Notes: generated by a model from the letters alone, not told the origin. A stretch of 64,000 nucleotides of DNA from Apiospora phragmitis (GCA_038363925.1 JAQQWL010000002.1:3596001-3660000); one strand, 5' to 3'. Numbered from the stretch's first letter, positions 9,830-23,407 are shown. Numbers and translations are program-made.

Positions 9830-12800
9830 ATGCCAACCGATGGACATACCGTCTTCGGTGGCGCGTTCGACCCTGATCTAGGAATGCCTTCTACGGCGTA
9901 CAACGGCGAGTTCATATTCGATACGGATGATTTGAACGCCGAAAACGCCGGGTTATTCGGTCTAGATGCTGGTGATTCCGCCGCTTTGCACACTTTCGAT
10001 TCGAACACTCTTGGTGAATCCAAGAATCTCTTCGCCACCCCTGGCCGTCCGGAACAAGATCTAGATTTCTCACCTCCGTCTCACCGCGACTCTTCATCTT
10101 CGGGATCGTCGAGGCGGAGCGCCGATTCAAATTCGCCCAAGACGAGCCATACCTCGGGAGACGTCATGATGACCGAGGATGCGACGTTCGCCGAGTGGAA
10201 ACCATTCGATGCTCTCACAAATGGCCATGACACCAATATTGATTTGCTCTCGGGGCACGCGTTAGACCAGTCTGTCGATCCCTCCACTCATTTTGATGAC
10301 AGCAACTTCTTTGACTTTGCAAGTGCGTCAAGCAGTCCGAGCGAACCGCCGATAAATGGCAATGTTTCTCTGTCTCCAGAAGACCACTCAGCCGTCTCAG
10401 CTAAGAGCCCGAGCCTCCAAAGAAAAGGCCATGGCAAGGCTCAGTCGGTCAGTACTCTTCACCTTACTAGCCTCGCTACGCTAACACATACTCAACAGTA
10501 TGCGTTCACTAATGGCATAAGTGGTGTCAAAGCAGTAGGCTCTAGGGAAGCCTCGCCCATGTTTCCAAGCCATGAATCGTCACCAGCTGGCATGTTCAAG
10601 GATTCTCCTGTTTCTGAAAACAACATGAACATTTCAGTCGATTCGTTTCAATTCAGGTTGCCGGGGCCGAACTCTGGTTGGCCTGCTCAGGTCCCATTTT
10701 CCGCGCGGCATGGCCGGGGCATGCAGCAGGGCGGTTTAACAGCATCGGCCCCGGGCGTGGCTTACAACGGTCTGGCGTTCGAAGGGAAAGCCACGCTTAG
10801 GATCCAGCCAACTCCCCTCAAGTCGCGGGTAGAGACGCAGATTCCTATCAAGTTAACTTTCCACAACCTCCCATCAACCATCAAGCGCCTGCACCTGCCG
10901 CGGCACAGTATCTCGAAAGCAAAGTTGCTGCATAAAGGGCCTCTTAAATCTTCGCCGGATATGCTCGAACTCTACACCATGCTTGTATGCACAAGCGCTA
11001 TGCAGGATGAAAAGAAGAGATGCAAAGCCTTCGAGCAGGCTGCCAAAGCTTCCCGGCCCACCTCCCCGAATCCTGGTCCAGAGGCTGATGAAATCAAGCC
11101 GCAGAATGGTGGTGAAGTCCGGATCTGCCATGGGTGCATCACTCGAGAACGCAAAAGGGCGGGGCGCAAGAAGAACAAGAAGCCGGAAGAGGATGAACTT
11201 TGGGACAAGTACCAGAATTACCGGGCTATCGTCTTCAACACGCAGGAGGTCAAGGAATGGCAGGTCGCTACTGATACTGGCATTGGCACGACACCACCTC
11301 CGGGGACTATGCAGGTAGATGCTCCTATGCGCATCGCTTGCTATTGCCGACACCACCAGGAGAAGATGGGCTTCCAGGTTATTTTTACCCTGAAGGACTA
11401 CCAGAACAACGTCATTGTACAGGAGATGTCCAATGCTATTATGATCACGGATGACCACAAAACACACCTGCCCCCCACAGCCACAACGATAACCTCCAGC
11501 ACTGCAGAAACACAGGCAGATGCTATGCCCCAAGATGCACCCCTACCCTTCCGTCAAACACAATCATCTTCTGATCTTCAGAGTCTCCAACGCGGCCCTG
11601 CCTTGCAGACTTCAGTCCCCAAACAACATAACTCTCGGACTACGTCAGCCACTGCGACACCTCGTAATCTATCGCGGCAAGCGTCGCCGACCTCTCCCGC
11701 AGGGCCCGCCGCTAAAAGGAGGAAGCCTAGCTCGACTAACAAGCTGCCGCAAGGGTTGGCCATGACCCGTCTAGAGACAGTCCAGCCGCCAGGTGCGCCA
11801 CTGAATAACACACAGAATGACGCGTCGATGGGAACATCTGCCACATCGCCGTTCTCTCCGGCTGTCAACAACTTCCCGATGACGGCTGGCCCCATGTTTC
11901 AGCCGCAACCCCCTTCTATGAACGGCATGCAACAATCTTTCGCTACCGGCCCTCTTACCCCTAACAGTAACAACAACGAACTTTACCCAGGAGGCAACAG
12001 CAGGAACATGAGCATAGACAACATGTCTTTAGCCCAGCCAATGTACTCAGCCCCAGCCTCAGCTCACCCAAGCAGGGCCCCGAGTCCTAATCATCTCCGC
12101 AACGAGATGAGTGTACTTCAGCAACAAACACCACTCTCTCAAGCAATCTTCAACAACACGCCTGTCGGTATGAACTCGATTCGAAGTCCAAGCCCTACTA
12201 TCCACAAAATCATTCCGGGCGAGGGGCCCAAGGATGGTGGCATAGAGGTAACGGTCCTCGGAAGTGGCTTCACAAACGGTGGCCTGGAAGTGATGTTTGG
12301 CGACAAGAGAGCACTTACCACCACTTTCTGGGGTGAAAGCTCCTTGGTCTGTCTATTGCCCCCGTCCCATGTCGCAGGAAACGTCTTGGTCCGCATCAGG
12401 CACCCACAATTGGCCGACCAGCAACCTGCTTATGGCGGCAAACAAGCTATATTCCGTTATATCGACGATAGCGAGGAACAGCTGATGCGAACCGCTCTCG
12501 TCTGTCTTGGTAATAAACTGGGGGGCACAATCCAAGATGCCACAGATATTGCAAAGAGCATCATCAACTCGAGGTCAAGCCCTGGCGGCTGGGGACTGTC
12601 CCCCTAGTGCCGGAAACCAAGTGTCAGGCGGATACAATTTCCGGGAGGCGCAACGAGAATGCGTTGAATCTGGTCTTATGAAAATCCTCGACCTCATTGA
12701 TTTGGACGACAGTGTCAACAAGGCCAGGATCAACATCAGGAAGTCGACCACAGGGCAGACCATGCTGCATCTTGGCTGCTCCCTGGGCATGTCCCGATTT

Positions 12801-14121
12801 GTCGCCGGCTTGCTGTCACGAGGTGCCAATATCCACTCTCGCGACAAGGGAGGCTTCACACCATTACATTTTGCGGCTATGAACAACCATGCGACAATCG
12901 TCCGCCGGCTGATGATCTTTGGCGCTGATCCAACCATGAGAAGCTTATCTGGCCTCACGGCCGCGGATCTTTGTCAGAGAGCAGAGGGGTCCAGAGAAGT
13001 GCTCAGAGCCCTTAGAAGCGTCGAGCGCAACGCACGTTCTCATAGCCGGGGCTCTCTCCACAGCAGGGTCAACAGCGCTACTTCTCTCAGTTCTTTATGG
13101 GGATCTCGAGAACCTCTCGAAATGTCCGCTTATCACGACGAATCTTTGACGGATGCCTCCGGCTCCGGCGACTCCAGCGATGATGACTACGAAGACTCCT
13201 CTGGAGAATTCGACTCGCAGTCAGGGGGAGCCCAAGGAGTATCTGCAGATGAGAAGACGTAGCATGCCCAACAACCACCGCCTTCCCGAGATCGTTCCTT
13301 CGCCCCCTGCTGGAGTCCCAGCAGGCATGGCATCGCCGGGTGCCGCGATGACAGCTCTACAAGGGCGTGTCTTGCAACAATGGCAAGCCGTGATGCATAA
13401 CTGGCAGCAATTCCAGATGCCGCAAATGCCACAGCTACCAGGCCGCAATGACTATCACAACATGCTCAACAACGCACATTTCATGCAGCGATTTGTATCT
13501 TTGGTCCCCAACATTGGAGGCTCTCGGCCGGGATCTGCAGGGGACCACGGCCCCCGTGATGGCGACAAGCAGTGGTGGGAGATCACATCGCTCTTCGGAG
13601 CCAAGGACTCGCCCCCACCCGCCTATGAGGAGCTTTTCCCACACAACCAGCAATCTGTCGACACCAAGCAAGCATCTGCCGCCGCCGCTGCAGCAGAGTA
13701 TGAGGCAGATGCCAAATGTGCGGCCCTCTACGACCAGACCGAAGAATCGACAGCGGAGTCTTCGAAGACACGACAAGTTCCGCATCTCCTACAGATCGGA
13801 CGCAAGAACGCCATCACCAAGGAGCAGCAAGAGGACCTCCAGCGCGCGCATGCCGAGCGACTCAAGACCGGCAGCAGTGACAAGATGCTGTGGTTCGTTT
13901 GGGTAAGTGTTTTCCTCGCCACGCATCATACGTATTCCGTAACTAATTCCCCGTCACAGCTTCCTCTTCTTATATTCATACTTGGTATGATGATCTTCAA
14001 CGGCGCACCTGCCGTGATTCAGGGGATGACGAAATTTGGTCAGCTGGTTGTAGACATGACGACTACACCACAACAAACACTGGAGCAGCTGAACAACAGA
14101 GCGGCTGTGGAAGCAGTGTGA
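9830..14121 (+). CDS. mga2: Spt23/Mga2-like membrane-anchored transcription factor (IPT/TIG, ankyrin, C-terminal TM)
   Basis: The protein is predicted to be an ER-tethered activator that controls fatty-acid desaturase (OLE1-type) expression and is released by proteolysis. Introns are 10448-10498 (51 nt) and 13903-13959 (57 nt). Domains in order: acidic low-complexity N-terminus; Spt23/Mga2-type DNA-binding-like region (about residues 300-510, including a Cys/His-containing RICHGC...CYCRHH segment); IPT/TIG fold (about 770-840); ankyrin repeats (about 950-1030, with GQTMLHLGCSLG and GGFTPLHFAA); Asp/Ser-rich linker; and a membrane helix near the end (LPLLIFILGMMIFNG). The start is fixed by an in-frame TAG 9 nt upstream. 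The frame breaks twice, at a C5 run near 12600-12604 and a G5 run near 13225-13229. Removing one base from each gives 1,393 residues with all domains in phase. Identity is firm; the breaks are probably sequence errors. Confidence 0.85.
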
Positions 14122-15881
14122 CGTGGTGATGCTTCTTCTTCGTCTGTCGGCCTTTGTTGAGATGAAAAGACATAAATTTCGATTCCCACTTACTCCGTAC
14201 ACCTATTAATTTTCTTCTTGGTCTTTCGTTGTATAGCATTCACATTTTCGGTGGTATGAAGAGTAGTAACACTACTTGATATAGAGGCCTATTACGTCTA
14301 TGGGCCCGGACATAAACAGAGGGTGGGCTGATCACTATCGCTTATGGACACTGGCGCAGATTGGGGGCTTCCGTTCACCTTGATATTCCTCTGGGTGTTT
14401 TTCTATCCCCCAGCGTATTCAAGCTAGGGGTGGTGCGGACCGGTATTGGAGAGCGGTTGGATGGATGGGGGGACACTAGAGAAGAGAACCTGCTTTTTGG
14501 GTGTTGTCGACGTATGGAATGGCAACGGGCTGGTTTCGGGTACGGGGTATATTTACTTACGTCAGAAGCGTGTGCGCTTCAGCGTATAAACGTGCATGCT
14601 TGAACGTAGAAAGTGAAAGGCGAAGAAGAATCGAGTTCTCCCTCCGCGAGACGAGCTGGTGCTTTGCTACTTCTTTTTATCTTCTGTATTTAGACACTGG
14701 AGAAGCAGACGGAAGACGTCGACCGATGGGGGAAGGGGGAGGGGAGTGTAGGGTCGATGTGCCTGCTTCACATATCTATCGTCTGTCATGGAACCAGCGA
14801 CAGAGCAGCAATTCAGACCTGTTGATACGTTATATGTACAAATGCCCTTCACGGCTTCATCTTTGTGCAAGAAATAGAAGATGGTTTTGGTACCTGTTGA
14901 TGGGCCAAAACCCGTGCCGTTTCTGATCAAAATGCAGCACGTACACGCTCGATCCTTCAAGGCTACATGCCGCATTAGGAGAGGGATATACCGTTCCTTG
15001 CTTTTTGCCCAGCTTCAGCGTTCCACCTCCCGGCACTTGGTGCCAGGAAGAATATAACTCGCTTCTGCTCAAGCACAAACCGTAAGGGTAATGAATACGA
15101 GATACGCTCCCCATCATACCTGCATCGAAATGCTACGCCAATCGACCTTCTCGGGCCAAGACGACAACACAATAGGGGGGAAGGCATCATTATGAGAAAG
15201 GGGCACCCCTAGTCAGTTCACACGAGCTCCCGAGATTCATACGACTAATCTCCATTCGACTAGTACAGTACATATCTATATACAAAAAATCTGGCATGAA
15301 AGCGAATTTTGGAAACCCCATCGACGAGGGAGAGAAAACAAGCCAAGTAAGTTGACGGCCAAGCAAGTAGCCGTCAACATACAGCAAACAACACCCTTAC
15401 CCTTAAAGTAAGGGGCGAGTAAACAAAAGCGCCTATAACACCTTTTCGTACCCTGGTATCCGTCCGTTGATAAATGTCAACGGGTTGAGAATCATCGTAC
15501 ATGGTATACCTGCGGGTTTCTTCGTCGTCGTGTGCGATAACGTCGTGAACTCATGAATTCGTAGCGTGAAGTCGAAATAGGGGTGGGAGACAGAGAGGGA
15601 GCGGGAGCGGAAAACGAGAAATCCTCCAAAAAACCACGATACCAGCAATGATATGCACGCAAAATGCGCACCCCGCAAGGTCGACAATCCAAGCCATTAA
15701 ATCCATGAACGCCAGTGGGCCACCGCCGACCGTAGCAAGCGAGAGGTCTCACAGCGATCAACCGTGGTGCAAGTATCTGCTTCTACACCTAGATCCGACA
15801 GGCATTCTGATCTTGAGGGAAAAACGCCATAAACTCGTCGAAAGAGATCGACGAGCAAAGCCCATTTCACTGGATCCCACT
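14122..15881. other. Intergenic region between convergent genes
   Basis: This holds the 3' flank of the Spt23/Mga2-like gene and the 3' flank of the minus-strand orphan gene. I see no coding structure, repeat or RNA gene. Short pyrimidine stretches and AT-rich patches are consistent with 3' untranslated sequence. Confidence 0.5.
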
Positions 15882-17712
15882 TCACAGAGCCTGTCCGAAC
15901 TGCCAATCAACGTCCATACGATGATTTTCATTCCTCGCCGCCACTTCCATTTGAACCCCCTTCGCCCCATACAGTCCGTTCTTGAGGAACGTTTCCGGGA
16001 TTTGGGGGACCATAGGAATACCCCGGTTCGCATCGGGCACCACACACAATGGCTCTGCCACGCCTATCGCATCTTTCAGAGTGATGGCGCGGCCCTTGTT
16101 GCCCTCAAGCGAGCTGCGGCTGCTGCTGCTGCTGCTGCTCTCGCCGTTTGGCGGCATATCCACATCCACCGCCTCCAAAGACCAGTTGGGGGAAGGGCCA
16201 GAAGGGCGATTGGATGACCGCATCTGAATCGGCAGACCCCTATACTTGTCCAGTGTGATGGGCGGGTAGCTAGGGTTGTTGCTGTGGGCCTGGCGTCTGG
16301 CCTGAGGGCTGTACTGGTGGGCCTTCTTGCGCAGTCGATTCGCACCGCCAGCCCCGGCAACGGAGCCCGATCGTGGGGGTATCGTGGGCATCCGTTCGTT
16401 TCTCGTGCCAGGCGGCGCCTTGTTCGACCGCATGCCGGGAGAGTCAGGGCTGGGGCTGCGCATTCGAATGGACATTTCCGTGTTCTGAGACGCGGTTCTC
16501 CCGTTGTCGCCTTTAGACGGCGAGGTAGCCTTCGCGCTGTCGGCACTAGCAGCGCCACTAGGCATTTTGCGCAGTTTCTTGGAAACTCTTCTAATGATTC
16601 CTTGTCCACTGTTGCTACTGCCGTTGGCGCTGGGCCAGATACTTCCAAAGCTACCGCCGGTGGCGCTGAGCGGGAGGCCGCCAGCGTTGCTCTGCTGCGT
16701 TTGAGGGGGTAAGAGGGATATCCGTGGCCAGCACATTGATGTCGGCCTCGGCACGAGAGCGCTTGCGACCCCTTAGGTTATAGCGAAGGGACTCGCGAGA
16801 GGCCTTGGCTTTGGCCTCGAGCTTCTGGTGCGACAGCGGAGGCGGAGCCAGGCGCTGCATATTGAACGATTGCCTCGGCGGGCTCTTGGTACTGCTCGGT
16901 GAATCCGGCATTGCAGAGTACTTGGGCCTGTCCGGGCTAGTCGACTGTAGTAGTTGCTCGTCGGGCGAGTCGATGCGGGGCAGAGGCTGCGATCGCATCG
17001 AATGGCCCGCCATTTCCCTCTGTAGCCTACTTCCCGGCGGGGGCTGCCTTGTGGACTGTATAGCATGTGACTGGAAGAAGCCAGTAGCCATCAATTCATT
17101 GTAGGACGCCATGATCTCGTCTCGACTCGGGCGGTCGGTGCCAGCGCCGCCAGGCACGGGTGTTGTGAGTGCCGTAAACGCTGGAGGGAATTGAGGAATA
17201 TTCGACTGCGAATGCGCCTTCGTCATATGGTGGACAGGCCTCTGGTGCGTCGGCGCGTGCTGCAGACTGATCCGCTTTTCCGTCTCCTGCTGTACCTTGC
17301 TGACCGCCCCGGCCTCTCGATCCTTGCGGCCCAGTCCGAAGGCGTCACGCACGCGGTTCAGGAAGCCCATAGACTTCTTATGCCTGAGCTGCCTGTGCGG
17401 CACGTCGTCGTCGCCATGAAGCTGCTGCGTGGGCTCCTGCGGTGTCGTCCGCAGCCGTTGCAGGACCTGGGAGGGGAGCTGGGCCTGGGCGGACAAAGGG
17501 CGGTCGCGCCGTTGACTGCTGCTGCTGCTGCTGCTGTTGTTGGAGGCGGGGGCGGGGGGGTAAAACTGCCTCTCGAACCGGGCCAGCTGGTCCTCGCCGA
17601 GGAACTGGACAGGTGGCGCGGCGCTGACTCTGTCGTTCATGGAGCCTTCTTGGAAGCGCGAGACGGGGCGCGAGCCATCTGCAGACGGTCGCGGAGTTGG
17701 TTCGAGGACCAT
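15882..17712 (-). CDS. Hypothetical Ser/Pro/Arg-rich, mostly disordered protein
   Basis: I do not recognise the family. On the minus strand an ATG-started frame (17712 downward) runs into a second frame that ends at 15882. The switch is at a C5 run near 16690, where the upstream frame reads IPLTP and the downstream frame continues QTQQSN. Dropping one C gives a single 609-residue protein. It is rich in Ser, Pro, Gln and Arg, with two poly-Ser tracts encoded by CAG/AGC-type trinucleotide repeats (near 17515-17535 and 16116-16140) and basic clusters such as YNLRGRKRSR and RRVSKKLRK that could be nuclear signals. A short conserved-looking helix, FLNRVRDAFGLGRKDRE, lies about 120 residues in. The C-terminus has a less biased segment around SPNWSLEAVDVDMP. 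No signal peptide or membrane helix is visible. Function is unknown. Confidence 0.6.
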
Positions 17713-19080
17713 TCTGGGCGACCGCCAGTCAAGGTCTGACTGACGCTCTAGACGGGACTAAAGCTGGAAAGTAAGGTAGATTGTGTGAGTCCCATGGGTG
17801 TGGTGAGGGTTTTAGCAGGTGCAGGTGGTGTGTGGCCAGCACAAGTAGTCGGCTGTTTATGATAGTATAGTTTGTTGGTTGGTTGGATGGGTCGGGGCAA
17901 CTTTTGTTTACTTTCTGCATCTGCAGAGACAGCTCATTGTTGACATGGGTTCTTCAATGGCAGCTCCCTGTGCTTCTGGGGCCCGGGGCGCAGGAGTGGG
18001 AGCCAGCACTTGCCAGGGGGAGGAACCTGCCTAAAGCGGGGGGCAAGTCCGTCGATTCCAGGCCACTAACCGTACTCGTACTGATGAAATGACATGATTT
18101 GTAGTTGAGTGCCCCTGACCCTCTCTCTCTCTCTTTCTCTGTAGGATATTATAGAATGATAGAGCTTTTTCCTGCTGTTTCGTACGAGACAACGCCGATT
18201 AATCAATGCATCTCTTCTCCGTCGTATGCAACTGACTTCCATTGGACCTCACGATGAACAGGAGCGGTTCGCGCACACGCACTCACGCACACACATGGAG
18301 CTCCACGTGCCTCGTGCCAGTAAAAGCGGGTGAAGCTTGGACCCGACGTACATGGACGGGGCGGCTGTTAACGAGCTGTCTCTTCCCACTTGCTGGTATC
18401 ACAGAGCAACCAGGCTAAAATCGTGATCTGCCTGAGCTCGGAGCTCCAACTGAGCCAGCCGAAAACCAGCTTCAAGATTGTTCATAGCGTACATAGCGTA
18501 CCCGAGTCATGCATCCAAATCTCGATTTTGTTCTGCTTGAGAAGATGTAGAGCCGACTTGAATTCGCTATACAAAGGCCTATGCGCTGTTGCTATCTACA
18601 ATCCGTGCCAGCTATTGTTCCAACGCTCTTAAATCCTTGTACTAGTTGAATATACCACAGTGAAAGACCTGTATGGTCTCGACTCAGCCAACCAGCACCG
18701 CAAGAACGCGCGTGCTGGCTCGTATCTTCCCCAATTTGTGCTGCCGTCCTTCAGAATAAGTAACAACTCGGTTCCCCAAGCCCGGTCACGTAGACCTGCT
18801 CGGCCTCGTGCTAACAATATCACGAGTCCCGCCATCCCCAACTCCGTAGCTGGGCGCGCTTGACGCCCACCCCCCTTTCGCCCCAGGCAAAATATATGCC
18901 AAGCCAGGGGTTGCAGTCCCTGTTCTCCAAATCTGACAAAAGAAATCCCAGAATGTCGCTACGTAGTGCGTATATACAGCAAAAAAAAGAAGAAAACAGA
19001 CTGCTGGAACCTAAACCCATGGTATCAAAAAAGAAGCCGAAATTACATCATGTGTCGTTGCCTGCCCGCCCCAAGCCCTG
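17713..19080. other. Intergenic region between two minus-strand genes
   Basis: This contains the promoter of the orphan gene on the right of its start (17713 upward) and the 3' flank of veA (19080 downward). A short CT tract lies near 18120-18140, and a CA-rich purine/pyrimidine patch near 18270-18295. No gene or RNA is supported. Confidence 0.5.
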
Positions 19081-20775
19081 TCAGACTCGCTGTTCCATGA
19101 TGTGCCCATAACCGATACTATGGTTGCGTCCAAGGTGTAGTCGCTTTCTGGCATAGGCTTCCTGGTCTCGGATCTCTGCGTATTTGATTTCTTCCGGCGC
19201 ACAAGGCACACTGGCTTTCAGCAATGATGGGTCTATAGGTACCTCGTGGTCAGGATGATACTGCTTCTCATTGCCCTCAGCAGCATCGCCTAGCGAGAGC
19301 TTTTCTACCACATCGCCCGATGATCTCTTATACTGCAGCTTCGTCGACGAATACCCTGTCAACAGGTGGTCGCCTTCGAAAGACGCTTCCTCCTCCGACA
19401 GGCCCCTCTTCGTTGACAAACTGCTTTGTGTGGGGTACAAGGGCTTGCCTCCTGACGAGGGGGACATGGAGCTGTTGGGACTCCATGCAGGTGACGATTC
19501 TGTCTTCGTTGAGGACGTGTTACCGTCCGTGGAAGCGATACTGTGACGCGGTTGCAGTTGCGGTTGGATGGGCGGTAATGCGTAGGCGGTTAGGCCAGGT
19601 CGTCCGCCGCTTATGATGTGCGGCAGGGACGGCCGTCGATCATCGTAAGAGTATGGTCCGGGTCCGCTCGGTGGCGGCGGATAGGGCGAGGCACGAGGAC
19701 CAGTCGCTGCTGGGGGAGGAGGCGGAGGAGGATAGGAGCTCAACGAGCCGTGACGAGGGTAAGCCCGGATGGGTGTGTTGGGCTCAGATGTCGGCGCTGG
19801 CGGTGGTGGGAAAGAGCTACTGGGAGGACCAAAGTCGAGTACTCTATTTTGCGTAGGACGGGCGGCAGCAAGCGGTGGTGGTGGCGGATGTTCGTATGCA
19901 GAAGTCCTACGCGAAAAGACACCCCGGTCGGCACTCGAATGGCTGCCAGACCGGTCTCGGAATGCGTTAGGGGACTGTGACCGGCGGTCTGGCTTGTCAC
20001 CACCCTTCTCCGGACGTCTACGCATCCGCACATCTCGTCGAATTCGAACGCGGCAACCTTGCTCGGCCACCGTTCTGCTCAGCGATGTGCTCTCGCCCAG
20101 ACCGGGGAACTTCTTGGCGCTGTAGACCTGGAAGGTTACCGACTTCACCTCCATCATGTGGGTAACAAAGCCATCGGCTGCCTCTTCCGAGACGGGCTCC
20201 TGCTTCTCGGATCCAAGCGTCAGGTCCTGGGGGTCCTTGTTCTTCTCGTACAAGCGGAAAATAAGCTTGTAAAAGCCCTCATGTCGAACGGAAAGATCCG
20301 GAAAGAGGAAGTAACCAGCCGGTTCAGGTCGGTCCAGGTAGCAGCAGGCCGACACAGGCAAGCCTGTCAAAACCGGCGGAGTCGAGGTCGCCTGAGTTTG
20401 CACTCGTCCATGGGCCATGGGCCGAGCGTTTTCCAGCGAGACGAAAACGAAGAACTCGGCGGCATAGTCGAAAGTAATGTCCTTGGCCTGCTCATAGGTG
20501 TCGCCTTCGAAGACATTCAGCTTCACAATCGGGGGAGGATCCACGGGTCGGCGGTCAGCGGACGCTAGTAGCAGTCAGTCTCAACATTCTTGATGGACGG
20601 AAATCATGGCGTGACGGTTATTACATTTTGGTCCAGAACCGCAAGCTCTGGCGCGATCGGGCTGTTGTATTACATTAAGGATATAATGCAAGGTCCTGCC
20701 ACCAACCGTCTTCCGAGTATGTTTCAGAAGCGGCCCTTCACTAATGGGCGTGTTCATGATGGGAGGGCCAGTCAT
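19081..20775 (-). CDS. veA: Velvet-family developmental regulator VeA
   Basis: VeA partners with VelB and the methyltransferase LaeA to link light, sexual/asexual development and secondary metabolism. It shuttles between cytoplasm and nucleus. Exon 1 is 20775-20625 and exon 2 is 20564-19081, separated by a 60-nt GT-AG intron (20624-20565). The junction gives ACGSGPKSSADRRPVDPPP, the exact velvet-domain signature. The domain continues through AYLDRP-like and LFPDLSVRHEG segments to KKFPGLGESTSLSR and the basic RVRIRRDVRMRRR cluster, a likely bipartite nuclear signal. The remaining C-terminal half is Pro/Ser-rich and disordered, with several P6-P8 runs. The total is 544 residues, normal for VeA. 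The start is bounded by an in-frame TAG just upstream; a second in-frame ATG (20757) is an alternative. The frame is intact. Confidence 0.93.
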
Positions 20776-23387
20776 TGTCTATATCGTCATCAGTATATGA
20801 GTATTAACACAAGTTGTGTTTGTTGGAGAAGAGGGAATGCCAAGTAAGCAACACATGATGCTTTACACGGGTTCAGACCCCGCGCGCGCGCTAAGGGTGG
20901 GAAGCGAAACTTGGCAAATAAATACCATCACGAAGATCTGACGCCGACAACTTACAGCAGCTATGTTGTGAGAAAGGTCCAAGCTAGATAGTCAACATTA
21001 ACCAAGTTGGCAGCTGAGCCTCCGTGTCCTGGCTGCTTCGAGACCGTCTCCAGATGCGGGTTCGTCCAATGGATGGAATCAGATCATTAATCGAGGCGGA
21101 TTGCGGTTCGTTGTCGATTTACTTGACGGTTCCCGATGCGAATACTGCGGGTTGTTGAAGCTCTGTCGCAACAATCAAGTTGAGGACCCAAGGCTCTGGG
21201 ACAGACAAAGCATGTATCGATGGAGAAACGAGGAGTGAAGGGAGGGAAGAAAGTGATCCGTAGGTTTGGGCCGAAGGTTATCGGTCGGAAGGTAGGTAAG
21301 GTATGAGAACGAACGAATGAACAAATGACGGGTCGGGGGGTGTGGGTGGGTTATGCTTATGGGGACTGCCTGTAAGGGTTAAGGTATTAATCCTGTCCTG
21401 GGTCCTTGTCCTGGGGCGAGGGGGGCCGGGCTGCTGGGTTCGCAGGAAAAAAAAGGCGAATGGCCAAAAGCCAAGAGCAGCGAGGCAAATCAGATCAGAG
21501 GGCAGAAACTGTGCTGGAGTCCCAGTCCCGGAGTGCTGGTGCCGCAAACTGACTCGAGCGACCAGCTTGATTGGACCCGGCTGTCCGGGCTTGCGCGGTT
21601 ATGGTACCTGCAACCCCAAGGCCAACGGCATCAATCTCACTCTCAATCTCACTGCTTCTTTTCCTTCTCACGCTGAGCTGACTCTATTTCTTTCTTCGTC
21701 CCGAGTGTCCCACCAACCAGGCTGTGATTATGATTATCGTCAAGCTCTGACTGGGGTTTTCGTCAACTCTCGAAAACGACAGTTTTCAGCCGCGAGGGCA
21801 GGCCAGAAACCCAGTAAATTAATACGGGTGTGGTTCGAAGAAAGAGGAAAAGAGCGAAACGATCCCAAGGAGAAGAGGGGGGCGTGCTAGACAGGCAGAT
21901 GCTACTGTATTCAGAACTGTATTGAACGATACAGTGTGTGCACGCTGCAGCGTCGGTACGCACACGTATGTACCTCCATCCAGATCCATTAATAAAATAG
22001 GTAAGGAGTTGAGACGATGGACGGTGCTGTGGCTGGGTCCGGTCACCCTCCATCGACATATGTACCGTACTGTACAAATTTGTACTCGTACTGGGGGGGG
22101 GAAGAGGGTTGACCATTTGGGGGATAAACGCCCCCGCTTCTGTCTCTAATTCCCGTCAAATGAAAAGAGCCCGGCCCCGTCCTGAGCAACCCAGCCAATG
22201 AGAGTGGCTGAAAACCCCGGCCCCAGACCCAAGACCCAGACCCAAGACGACTGCAGGCTTAGACTCCACCTAATCTTACAGGGATCACAAGTCCAGGGGG
22301 ACATGGGGCAGAACCCAGCGGGCCAGTCGTGAGTGGGCATCTGGCCCTGATGTCTGGTTCGGGTTTCTGCAACTGACTCCTTGTCTTTCATCTGCTCGTC
22401 CATCCTGCCGGCCCAGATTACCCAAACCTGCAAACGAGTCGCTCGACACAAGTCCATTGTCGCATAACCCAAGGCATCCTTACGTACATTGATATAGCGC
22501 TAGCATCTTGAAGGCGCCAACAACTCGGTCCGAAATCCTGGGTCCCCTGGCACCTACTATCACGCAGTGTACATTATATTATGTACAGCAAACTACCTAC
22601 AGAAGGTTGATGTGAGGATCCCTCACGTCATCCCGCTCATTATCCATTTGTGCAACTTGTCCTAGTCCTTCTAGCTTCTAGTCCTGGGCCTATCAAAGGT
22701 CGGGTCAGGTGCTCCGAGGCCATGGTCGCGTTGTTTATGTTACCATCCACCTCTATCGCAAAGGGCTGCTGCTTCACTGGTAGTTGGTATTAGCCGATTG
22801 CTCGGCTACGACATCCAGGTATGCACAGACTTGGGCTCACAAGAACAAGACCCGCACAAGATCTGTGGGAGTGTCCCGTCCTATTCCGTATGGATGTACA
22901 ATTTCGCAAAAATCCCCAGCAGCATGTACAACGAGCAGTATCCCGGCATCCAGCCTGTTGGTTGGGTGGGTAATGGGCTCACCAGCCAGGAGTAGCGCCG
23001 CCGCGGTGGAGCTTATTTCCCTGTAATCGGCTCGCTGGTGGTTTTTTCCTATCTTCTATCCAGCCAGGCGAGCACCGGTACCTGACGGTTGCGATTCACT
23101 GGTGGGAGATCCTGGTTTTTTTTTTACTTCTTACGGTACCGCCACATCCTCAAACGTTCGGACTGCAAAGTGGGCTTCTCAAGAAGTCGTTAGGTTAGGA
23201 AGCTTGGTGAGAGAGAGCTTGAGTTATCCCCGGGAAATGTGCAGGCTCAAGAGTCATCATCCTCGACTCTACGGAGTAGATTGCAGGGCAATACCATGTC
23301 GGTGCCAATCAAAGCCCCGAACCACCATGATGGGTGTTGGTGATTTGAGGTCGAGGTTCGCTTAAGCGTAGACCGACAGGGGTGACC

Positions 23388-23407
23388 GTACCTACCTACC
23401 TACCTAG
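23388..23407. repeat. TACC tetranucleotide repeat
   Basis: About four to five tandem copies of TACC ending in TACCTAGG. Similar TACCTAC runs occur elsewhere in the intergenic DNA of this window, for example near 42788-42838. Confidence 0.7.

Noticed and set aside
10874..11533. 219-codon ORF antisense to the Spt23/Mga2-like gene
   Set aside because: It lies wholly within a conserved coding region on the other strand and shows no domain or natural composition of its own.
20865..20895. B-box-like GGTTCAGACCC
   Set aside because: No A box or cloverleaf pairing upstream. It sits in GC-alternating leader DNA of veA.
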